A stretch of 64,000 bases of DNA, from contig NZ_WRPA01000013.1 in the NCBI RefSeq assembly GCF_009831655.1, forward strand, positions 62,001 through 126,000. The letters are read 5' to 3'. A program made the position numbers and the translations under genes. The stretch comes from Shewanella insulae. GTDB taxonomy: Bacteria > Pseudomonadota > Gammaproteobacteria > Enterobacterales > Shewanellaceae. The notes below the pieces were generated by a model. That model saw only the letters and a list, made by a program, of their open reading frames with translations, ran no database searches and was not told the DNA's origin. Positions 35,821 through 43,363 of this stretch are shown in pieces (the stretch's first letter is position 1; every line of letters starts with the position of its first letter).

Positions 35821-36483
35821 ATGAGTATTGATACCCTTGTTGTCTTCGCTGGCATAGTTTTTATGATTGCCATCATTCCTGGCCCTAACGCACTGTTAGT
35901 GCTGTTTACCGCCTTAACCGAAAGCCGCGCCTTGGCATGGAGTAATGTGCTTGGTGTGAGCTGTGGCTTCCTGGTGCATGCCTTTGTCTCGGCTCATGGC
36001 CTGAGCCTTCTGTTGAGTCAGTCAAGCTGGGCATTCATGCTGTTCAAGTATCTAGGTGTCCTCTACCTCATCTATCTGGGCTTGAGCAGCATTCGAGCCG
36101 GATGGCATACCCGACAATTAGTTGTTACCGAGTCGGCTCAGGATGAGAGGCAGACTAAGGGGGAGCGTCATAGGCCGGGCGCGGAGGCGCTGTGGCGTAG
36201 TTTTAGCAAAGGTTTTCTGACCAATATGCTTAATCCAAAGATCATCATGTTTTATCTGTCTATTTTCCCGCAGTTTGTGTCATTGGACAGAGTGGTGAGT
36301 GATAGCCTGCTGCTCGGCGCGATTCAGGCCACAGTGGTTGCCACTTGGTTTTCCGTGGTGATCCTGATGGCGCAGAGATTTAGAGCCTGGTTGAGCAGTC
36401 GCCGGGCGGCGAGGGTGATACGTTACCTCTCGGGAGGCGTATTCCTGGGCTTTGGTGCTAAGTTGGCGACAACCAGATTGTGA
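35821..36483 (+). CDS. LysE-family amino-acid exporter
   Basis: A 220-residue LysE/RhtB family protein with about six hydrophobic helices. The N-terminal FMIAIIPGPNALLVL holds the conserved PGPN motif, then GVSCGFLVHAFVSAHGLS, FKYLGVLYLIYLG and GFLTNMLNPKIIMFYLSIFPQF, the second family signature. It exports amino acids or homoserine-lactone-like compounds; the substrate is not readable. ATG 35821 is chosen over the upstream in-frame ATG because of the AGGAG site. A terminator follows. Confidence 0.9.
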   Translation: MSIDTLVVFAGIVFMIAIIPGPNALLVLFTALTESRALAWSNVLGVSCGFLVHAFVSAHGLSLLLSQSSWAFMLFKYLGVLYLIYLGLSSIRAGWHTRQLVVTESAQDERQTKGERHRPGAEALWRSFSKGFLTNMLNPKIIMFYLSIFPQFVSLDRVVSDSLLLGAIQATVVATWFSVVILMAQRFRAWLSSRRAARVIRYLSGGVFLGFGAKLATTRL

Positions 36484-36514
36484 GTATAGATTGTCAACAT
36501 TAGTTGTATAGACG

Positions 36515-36536
36515 AAGGCTGCATCGCAGCCTTTTT
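36515..36536 (+). terminator. Terminator of the LysE gene
   Basis: AAGGCTGC and GCAGCCTT around ATC, then TTT: a compact Rho-independent terminator. Confidence 0.8.
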
Positions 36537-36622
36537 CATGTCTCTTTATTGTTTTAGTTAGCCTGCTTCTGCGAGTATGGGGTAATAAGCGGGTGAAACT
36601 TTTGCTAAAGAGGGAACAGTCA

Positions 36623-37192
36623 ATGTGTGGGCGACTCAACGTGATAAGCGATCCCCTGTGCGACTGGGTGTCGGGTCAGCTGGGGATTAAGTTCCATAGC
36701 GAGACCAACAGGGATCTCAGGCCGACCCAGCAGGTGGCGACCATTGCATTGGATGGGGCGGCGCTCAAGCAGATCGATGCCAGCTGGGGGATAAAGCCAG
36801 CTTGGGCCAAGCGGCTGTTGATCAACGCTCAGGCCGAGACGGTGCGGCAGAAACGCACCTTCGCTCAGGCGTTTGCTCAGCACAGAGTATTGGTGCCCTG
36901 TAGCGGCTGGTTCGAGTGGCAGCAGGCGGGCGCTGTTAAACACAAATACCTGTTTCAGGGGCGCGACGAGCAGCCGCTCTTGATGGCTGGGATCCTCTAT
37001 CCCCAGCTTGATGGCCGCCACGCCCTGGTGACCCTGACCACTAAGCCGATTGCCAGCTGCGCGCCCTATCACCATCGCATGCCGCTACTTGTCGCGCCCC
37101 AGGCGGTGGATTTCTGGTTTCATTCTCAGCCCCATGAGCTGGATGCACTGCTCAACTCCCCCGAGATCTCGCTTTTGATTCAAGCTTGCTAG
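36623..37192 (+). CDS. SRAP / HMCES-type abasic-site shield protein
   Basis: A 189-residue protein of the SOS-response-associated peptidase family (YedK, human HMCES), which crosslinks through Cys2 to abasic sites in single-stranded DNA and later releases them. Seen here: MCGRLN (Cys2), RPTQQVA, SWGIKPAW, the RTFAQAFAQHRVLVPCSGWFEW block with Glu98, and HHRMP (His151). I start at ATG 36623 because the cysteine must be residue 2; the frame is open 10 codons upstream. It converges on the amidotransferase gene with a 30-bp gap. Confidence 0.9.
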   Translation: MCGRLNVISDPLCDWVSGQLGIKFHSETNRDLRPTQQVATIALDGAALKQIDASWGIKPAWAKRLLINAQAETVRQKRTFAQAFAQHRVLVPCSGWFEWQQAGAVKHKYLFQGRDEQPLLMAGILYPQLDGRHALVTLTTKPIASCAPYHHRMPLLVAPQAVDFWFHSQPHELDALLNSPEISLLIQAC

Positions 37193-37222
37193 GGGGCCAT
37201 GCTCATTGGCGTTGGCGAGAGG

Positions 37223-38995
37223 CTAGGTATCTTTGTCCAGATGAAGCTGTAGCCAGAGCTCTAAGAGTGTGACCTGCCACAGACGCGAGCCGAAGCGAGT
37301 GAGTTGTTGCTCTGGGCTGGCGAGCATGGCGTCGATATAGTCCATATTGAAGATCCCCCTTGCTCTGGCTTCTGGACGGGAAAAGACCTCTTTAGCGAGG
37401 GCTAAATAGGGGCCCTGCATGTTACGCAGGCCAGGGACAGGGAAGTAGCCCTTGGGCCTGTCTATCACCTGATGGGGTATGATGCGTCTCGCCACCTGTT
37501 TGAGTAGGTATTTCCCCCCTTCCTTGAGCTTTAGCTCAAAGGGGATACGGTTGGCCAGTTCCACCAGTTCATGATCTAAGAAGGGGACTCTGGCTTCGAG
37601 CCCGAAGGCCATGGTCATGTTATCGACTCGCTTAACAGGGTCATCGATTAACATTACCTGTGTATCCAGCATCAGGGTCTTGTCGATGGCGAGTTCGGCC
37701 GGGCACTGGGCGAAGTAGTTTCGTACATAATCGCCCGCATGGTCGCCATCGAGGAGCGGCTCGGCGACGAGCTGTTGGTATTCTGAATATTGCCAGGAAA
37801 AGTAGGCATCCTGATAGGTTTGCGCCTCATTTTCGGTAGTGGCATCGACCATAGGGGGATGCCAATGATAGCCGCCAAATACCTCATCAGCCCCCTGACC
37901 ACTCTGAACCACCTTGACGTGTTGGCTGACGGTTTTAGACAGCAGATAGAAGCCGATCACATCGTGAGACACCATGGGCTCAGACATTGCCATCACGCAG
38001 TCGGGCAGGTGGGTAATTAGTTCACTGTGACTGACCGTTATCTTTTGATGTCGAGTCTGGTAGTGCTCGGCGATTAGATCTGAGTATTTAAACTCATTAC
38101 CCAACTCGTCTTCGACATCATCAAAGCCGATTGAGAAGGTATGGATCTCTTTCTGTCCCAGCTCGTGCAACAGCCCCACAATCAATGAAGAATCTAAGCC
38201 ACCGGAGAGGAGAACCCCCACAGGTACGTCGGCCTCTAAGCGGCGTTTGGCGCTTTCATACAGCTTTTGTTCCAGTTGTTGAGACCAGGTCTCCTCGGTT
38301 TCCGTCTCAAGGCTAGAGCCTGGTGAGAGGTGCCAGTAGGACTGGTGGTCAACCTGGCCGTCGGGTCTCACCAGCATCCAATGGGCTGCCTCGAGTTTGT
38401 GGATCTGTTTGAATAAGGTTTTGTCGCCGACGATGGCCCGAAAACAGAGGTAGTGGTTGAGGGCCTGAGGGTCTATCTCGGTATCGGCGGCGGGGTGACG
38501 CAGGAGGGCTGGCAAACTGGAGGCAAATATCAGGCTGTGGCCATTATTGAGGTAGTAGAGGGGTTTTATGCCCAACCTGTCTCTGGCGATAAAGAGTCGT
38601 CCCGTATCACGCTCATAAATGGCGAAGGCAAACATGCCGTTGAACTTTTCGACACATCGGCGACCCCATTGAGCATAGGCTTTGAGTATCACCTCGCTGT
38701 CGCTATGGGAGAAAAAGCGGTAGCCCATCTCTGTCAGTTCGGCCCGTAATGCGCGGTAGTTGTAGATGCAGCCGTTGAATACCAGTGTAAGCCCTAGCTC
38801 GGCGTCAACCATAGGCTGGGCGCCATGTTCACTCAGGTCGATGATCTTTAATCGCCTGTGGCCCAGACAGCAGGCCCCTTGGCTATAGAGGCCCTGTCCG
38901 TCCGGCCCTCTTGGTGCCAGTTTATCCAGCATGGTGGCGACATGGTTTACCTCGACCGCATTGGTAAAAGAGAGTTCTCCGGCAATCCCGCACAT
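37223..38995 (-). CDS. Asparagine-synthetase-like glutamine amidotransferase (NAGGN-type)
   Basis: A 590-residue two-domain enzyme. The N-terminal class II glutaminase domain starts with nucleophile Cys2 (MCGIAGEL) and has RGPDG and FNGCIYNYR. The C-terminal synthetase domain has the ATP pyrophosphatase loop LLSGGLDSS (262-270) and GQGADEVFGGYHWHP (366-380). The sequence is closer to the amidotransferase of N-acetylglutaminylglutamine amide synthesis (trio-type, TIGR03104) than to AsnB, as far as I can recall. It would amidate a carboxyl with ammonia from glutamine. It is divergent from the ATP-grasp / GATase pair across a 206-bp gap. Confidence 0.75.
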   Translation of the reverse strand: MCGIAGELSFTNAVEVNHVATMLDKLAPRGPDGQGLYSQGACCLGHRRLKIIDLSEHGAQPMVDAELGLTLVFNGCIYNYRALRAELTEMGYRFFSHSDSEVILKAYAQWGRRCVEKFNGMFAFAIYERDTGRLFIARDRLGIKPLYYLNNGHSLIFASSLPALLRHPAADTEIDPQALNHYLCFRAIVGDKTLFKQIHKLEAAHWMLVRPDGQVDHQSYWHLSPGSSLETETEETWSQQLEQKLYESAKRRLEADVPVGVLLSGGLDSSLIVGLLHELGQKEIHTFSIGFDDVEDELGNEFKYSDLIAEHYQTRHQKITVSHSELITHLPDCVMAMSEPMVSHDVIGFYLLSKTVSQHVKVVQSGQGADEVFGGYHWHPPMVDATTENEAQTYQDAYFSWQYSEYQQLVAEPLLDGDHAGDYVRNYFAQCPAELAIDKTLMLDTQVMLIDDPVKRVDNMTMAFGLEARVPFLDHELVELANRIPFELKLKEGGKYLLKQVARRIIPHQVIDRPKGYFPVPGLRNMQGPYLALAKEVFSRPEARARGIFNMDYIDAMLASPEQQLTRFGSRLWQVTLLELWLQLHLDKDT

Positions 38996-39201
38996 AATTA
39001 CTCCTGTTAAGCTGAAATTAATATCAGTTATAACTATTTACATTAGTAAAACTCACTGGTTTCTCAAGTGAAATCAGTCAAAAGAGGTGAATCATTTTAA
39101 TGTTTTACCAGGAAATAAATTGGTGGGGGCAATCTGAGCTGAGGCTGCTACACTTTTAAACAAGTCGAAAATTTGTTCACCAAAAAACTAATGAAGGACT
39201 T

Positions 39202-40155
39202 ATGAAAATAGCTATCCTGACAACTAATCAAGTTGATGATGACAACAGATTGGTTGAAGTAGCTCGCGCCAAGGGACATGACGCCTTTCTGCTCGACCTG
39301 CGCCAATTTAGTATTGAGTTGCTCCCCAATAACCCAGAAATTTACTATCAAAATGAAGTAATTACGAATCAGTTTGATATTGTGATCCCCAGGTTAAATG
39401 TTTCCTACACAGATTTCGGCATCAATATTTTGCAGCAATTTATCTGCGCGGGAATCTATGTCAGCGAATCACCGGAGGCATTGCGCCTGGGGAGGGATAA
39501 GCTTAAGTGTCTGCAATATCTTTTGAGTAAGGGACTGCCATTTCCGGCCACCGCCATTGCCTATACTCCAGAATATTTAGAGACCCTGGTTGGTCATCTG
39601 AAGCTGCCGATAGTAGTGAAGCTGATCGAGAGTACAGAAGGCACAGGAGTATTTTTAGCTAAAACTAAAAAGGAGGTCGATAATCTGTGTAAGACCTTCT
39701 CACTGGCCGGAGTCAGTTATCAGATTCAGGAGTTTATTGCCGAGGCGGCCGGACAGGATGTTCGAGCATTTGTGGTTGGGGACAGAGTGGTTGCCGCGAT
39801 GCAAAGGGAGTCTCAGGACGATGACTTTAGAGCCAACGTTTCCCTGGGTGCTCACTCTGCAGCTGTGGGGTTGACCCAGGAAGAGGAGGAAGTGGTATTA
39901 AGGGCGACCCAAAGCATAGGCGTCAACATTGCTGGCGTCGACTTTGTGCGCTCCTCTCGCGGGCCACTGTTGCTGGAGATCAATGTATCGCCTGATTTTA
40001 CCGGTAAACAGGGCCTCGAGACTGTCACTGATTGTAACATCGCCGCCGCCATCATCGACTATACCCTGAGAGAGGCAAAGGGCTTTTATCGAGAGCAGAC
40101 CTTGACGGTCGCCTTATCACGGCAGGAGGAAGAGCTGCTATGTGCCGATGGCTAG
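39202..40155 (+). CDS. RimK-like ATP-grasp ligase
   Basis: A 317-residue ATP-grasp enzyme closely patterned on E. coli RimK, which adds Glu to the C-terminus of ribosomal protein S6. Seen: MKIAILTT N-terminus, VIPRLNVSYTDFG, RDKLKCLQYLLSKGL, nucleotide-binding KLIESTEGTG (140-149), QEF (176-178), DFRANVSLG (208-216) and the metal-binding LLEINVSP (257-264). It forms amide or peptide bonds through an acyl phosphate. No GNAT domain is fused to it, unlike the NAGGN synthetase. Its end overlaps the next gene by 16 bp. Confidence 0.85.
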   Translation: MKIAILTTNQVDDDNRLVEVARAKGHDAFLLDLRQFSIELLPNNPEIYYQNEVITNQFDIVIPRLNVSYTDFGINILQQFICAGIYVSESPEALRLGRDKLKCLQYLLSKGLPFPATAIAYTPEYLETLVGHLKLPIVVKLIESTEGTGVFLAKTKKEVDNLCKTFSLAGVSYQIQEFIAEAAGQDVRAFVVGDRVVAAMQRESQDDDFRANVSLGAHSAAVGLTQEEEEVVLRATQSIGVNIAGVDFVRSSRGPLLLEINVSPDFTGKQGLETVTDCNIAAAIIDYTLREAKGFYREQTLTVALSRQEEELLCADG

Positions 40156-40967
40156 CTTACTCTGGACGGCCCATTTTCTTGGATACCTTAGTGACTCAGC
40201 CGAGTCACTCTCTGGTAGCCCAGAGTCTAAATAGTGAGTTAAACATCAGCCCGGCTGGGGTGTTGCTAAGCACCAATGGCGATGGTTTTGGTGTTGGTTG
40301 GTACAATCGACGTGCCGAACCTGGGGTGTTTAGGGATGATAAGCCCGCCTGGCATGATGAAAACCTGAAAAACCTCTGCCATCAGGTGGAGTCGCATATC
40401 TTCTTCGCTCATATACGGGCGACGACTACAGGTGATGTACAGCGCACCAACTGTCATCCGTTTCAATTTGAAAATTGGCTGTTTCAGCATAATGGTCATG
40501 TCAGTGATTTTGAGAAGATTCGACGTGAGCTTCAGTTGGAGATAGCCCCTGAGTTATACCCCTACCTGAGAGGCACCACAGATAGCGAGACATTTTTTAT
40601 GTTGGCGCTGACATATGGCTTACAGAAAACACCTAAGTTGGCACTGCAGAAGATGGTCGAACGGGTGTTGGTAGCCCTAGAGCGGGTCAATCCCAAGGGG
40701 GTGTTGAATCTCTCTTGTGCCCTCTCCGATGGTGACCGGCTCTATACGTTAAGGTTTTCCCATAACGAGGAGGCGATGACTCAGTTTTATTCGTCGGATA
40801 CTGAGTGTATTCAAGATTTTGACGATCAATTTGAGCTCATGCCACAGGGCAGTATTGTGGTCGTCTCCGAACCTTTGGACAAGGCTAGTGAGAAATGGAA
40901 ACCTATCCCCGCCAATACTTTTGCGACTATAGAAGAGAATCAGGTGAGTAGCGAAGCCTTCCTTTGA
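40140..40967 (+). CDS. Class II glutamine amidotransferase (YafJ/EgtC-like)
   Basis: A 275-residue stand-alone glutaminase-type Ntn hydrolase. Cys2 (MCRWLAYSG) would be the nucleophile after Met removal. Conserved blocks are DGFGVGWY, FFAHIRATT, TNCHPFQF and FQHNGHVSDF. Such proteins hydrolyse glutamine or gamma-glutamyl amides; EgtC removes a gamma-glutamyl group in ergothioneine synthesis. It overlaps the ATP-grasp gene by 16 bp in another frame, so the two are probably translated together and likely work on the same molecule. Confidence 0.85.
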   Translation: MCRWLAYSGRPIFLDTLVTQPSHSLVAQSLNSELNISPAGVLLSTNGDGFGVGWYNRRAEPGVFRDDKPAWHDENLKNLCHQVESHIFFAHIRATTTGDVQRTNCHPFQFENWLFQHNGHVSDFEKIRRELQLEIAPELYPYLRGTTDSETFFMLALTYGLQKTPKLALQKMVERVLVALERVNPKGVLNLSCALSDGDRLYTLRFSHNEEAMTQFYSSDTECIQDFDDQFELMPQGSIVVVSEPLDKASEKWKPIPANTFATIEENQVSSEAFL

Positions 40968-41140
40968 TGTATAAGTTATATGCAGGTCTTGTTGCCACTT
41001 GTCTCACAATGAGCCGGCTCAATAAAGAATTGCCTCCAGGTTGTGGCCACAGAAATCCTTTTGATCTGAATCAATGCCAATGCTTTGATAACTGGTCAGT
41101 ATATTAGGGAGTTTTGATATGTGGGTTAAAGGAGGCGTTG

Positions 41141-41374
41141 GTGACAGATGATAAGCTTATTCGGCTGCTAAAGGTCTGTATCGTCATCGGGCTCAGCCTG
41201 ATCCTGCTAGGTATCTATCTACATAATTTTAGCGACACCATGGAAGACATGGGGGTGACAGGGATCATCATCAGCGCCGTCTGTGTGGCCTTAGGTATGG
41301 TACTCTCGCTGCCAACCAAGATGTATCTCACCTTTATCCTGGTTAAGCGCGAAGCGGGCAAGTCTGATGACTAA
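41141..41374 (+). CDS. Small inner-membrane protein
   Basis: A 77-residue protein with two hydrophobic helices (CIVIGLSLILLGIYLHNF and ITGIIISAVCVALGMVLSL-like) and a basic C-tail. The best start is GTG 41141 with GGAGG five bases upstream; a TTG further up would add nine residues. Not recognised. It lies about 173 bp after the amidotransferase gene on the same strand and may or may not belong with it. Confidence 0.55.
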   Translation: MTDDKLIRLLKVCIVIGLSLILLGIYLHNFSDTMEDMGVTGIIISAVCVALGMVLSLPTKMYLTFILVKREAGKSDD

Positions 41375-41587
41375 GGCTAGCCCGACTTGTTTCCCTTCTC
41401 ATCTCATTCGGGCTTGTCAGCCAGCTCGCCGATTCTTATATTTGGTTAGCTAACGTCGAATTTAAGCGTCGGTTATTCGTAAAAGGTTAAGGTTTTGAAA
41501 GGTAAAGTAATTTATACTAGCCCCAAAATGAGGTCGCCGCTTAAGGCCCTATCTTTAAATCTGATTGAGTAGAAACATATCGCCGTT

Positions 41588-43156
41588 ATGGATAGAGATG
41601 ACTCTCAGGAAATCAACCTGACCTACGCCAAATACAAGAAGAGTATGCTGTACTCACTGCTGCTCCTGCTGTTTCTGTCTGTTGTGCTGGCCATTGTTTA
41701 TATGACGTCGAGCAGCAATATCTCCCGGGATCGGGAGATGCGCCAATATGCCGAGCTGGGTAATATGCGGGCGAGCCTGTTGGCCGAGCTCAACATAGTG
41801 GGGACAGATTTAGCCTACTATGCTCACAGTGAGCTGGCCATATCCACTCTGCAGCAGGAAAATCTCGCCGCGAAAAACTATTTGACCTCTCTGATGTTTC
41901 AAATCGGTAACCTCTACAAGCATTACGATCAGATCCGCCTGCTTAATGACAAGGGCGACGAGGTGATCCGTATCGAGCAGAAGAGGGATGCCAGCCTGTA
42001 TCTGGTGCCCGAAGAGGCGCTACAAAATAAGGCGAATCGCTACTATTTTCGAGAGCTTGCCGGGCTTAAGCCTATGGAGATCTATGCGTCGCCCTTCGAT
42101 CTCAATGTCGAGCACGGCGAGGTCGAGTTACCGCTAAAACCCACCATACGCTATGCCACGCCTATCTATGATCAGGCGGGGGATTTTATCGGAGCCGGGG
42201 TGATTAATTACAACGGTAACGATCTGCTGGAGATCGTCGAGGACCTTAATGTTCATGACCACGATAAGGTGTATCTGCTCAACGGCGCGGGTTTCTATCT
42301 TAAGGGTGATGAGGCCGGCAAGGAGTGGCGCTTCATGTTCCCCGAGCGCGAGCAGCTGGTATTTGGCGATGAGCATCCCAATGTGTGGCGCCAGATGCAG
42401 AAGGCGGAGCAGGGCAAGGTGGTGACAGACGAAGGCGAATATTACTTCAGTCGCTTTCAGCTTGCGCCTCACTCAATGTTTAACATAATCAACAAGGAAA
42501 GTGCGTTCTTGATCATGTTTGTACCTGATAGCAAGATTCAGGCGGCGCAGAAGAATCTTAACAACAGTGCCATCATCGCCTTCCTGTTGGTGTCGCCCAT
42601 GTTTATCTTTCTGGCCTATAAGCTTGCTAGCTCTCAGGTAGAGCAGCAGAAACTCTTTAGTCAGCTCACCTTCGATGCCCGCCACGATGCCCTGACGGGC
42701 CTGTATAATCGCAGTGCCATCATAGACTTCCTGGGTAAGAGTATCAGCCGTAGCCGACGCCAGAAGGCCGAGCTGGCGGTGAGTTTTATCGATGTGAACG
42801 ATTTGAAGAAGACTAACGATCTCTATGGCCATGAGGCGGGTGATGCCCTACTAAAAGGGGTAGCCAAGGTGATCAACATGTCGATTCGTAATGGTGACTT
42901 TGCTGCCCGCATCGGTGGCGACGAGTTTTTGATCGTCTTCGTAGACTGTGACGGCGGTTGTGCTAACGATATCATGGAGCGGATCCAGGCCGCCTATGGC
43001 GTCATGGGGCTAGGCAAGACGGGCAAGGAGTGGAGCCTGAGTTTTGGTTGTACCCAGCTGCTGCACGATACCGACGATGTCGACAGCATAATAGAACGGG
43101 CCGACAAGTTGATGTATGAACACAAGACGGGGCAGAAGAACCAGCTATTGCCCTAA
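41588..43156 (+). CDS. Membrane sensor diguanylate cyclase
   Basis: A 522-residue protein that makes the second messenger c-di-GMP from GTP. Its TM helix 1 is at about 22-40 (YSLLLLLFLSVVLAIVYMT) and a second lies at about 320-338. Between them is a periplasmic PDC/Cache-like sensor (LNDKGDEVIRIEQKRD, YFRELAGLKPMEIYASPFDL). The C-terminal GGDEF domain has DALTGLYNR, the intact active site GGDEF (443-447) and the inhibitory site RNGD (434-437) five residues before. Ligand unknown. Confidence 0.9.
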   Translation: MDRDDSQEINLTYAKYKKSMLYSLLLLLFLSVVLAIVYMTSSSNISRDREMRQYAELGNMRASLLAELNIVGTDLAYYAHSELAISTLQQENLAAKNYLTSLMFQIGNLYKHYDQIRLLNDKGDEVIRIEQKRDASLYLVPEEALQNKANRYYFRELAGLKPMEIYASPFDLNVEHGEVELPLKPTIRYATPIYDQAGDFIGAGVINYNGNDLLEIVEDLNVHDHDKVYLLNGAGFYLKGDEAGKEWRFMFPEREQLVFGDEHPNVWRQMQKAEQGKVVTDEGEYYFSRFQLAPHSMFNIINKESAFLIMFVPDSKIQAAQKNLNNSAIIAFLLVSPMFIFLAYKLASSQVEQQKLFSQLTFDARHDALTGLYNRSAIIDFLGKSISRSRRQKAELAVSFIDVNDLKKTNDLYGHEAGDALLKGVAKVINMSIRNGDFAARIGGDEFLIVFVDCDGGCANDIMERIQAAYGVMGLGKTGKEWSLSFGCTQLLHDTDDVDSIIERADKLMYEHKTGQKNQLLP

Positions 43157-43363
43157 TCCGCTCTTTTATCTGTTCTCCTCATTATCCCCTTTGGGGCGGC
43201 GCTATTCCCTCGCCGCCCTGGTGGTTAATTTTGGCCTTTTGGCCTTTTTCGGTAATTAACCCAAGACTAATGACTCAAAAACACCGATAATTCCCCCCAA
43301 TTGTCTCATTTTGAAATAAAGCATGCTGGGCCTTAGGCGCTGGCGCGCAGTGGAAAGCACCCC

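Noticed and set aside
37223..38995. Plain asparagine synthetase AsnB
   Set aside because: Length and segments such as LVFNGCIYNYR and GQGADEVFGGYHWHP fit the trio-type amidotransferase better, and the neighbours fit amide peptide chemistry. An AsnB role is still not excluded.
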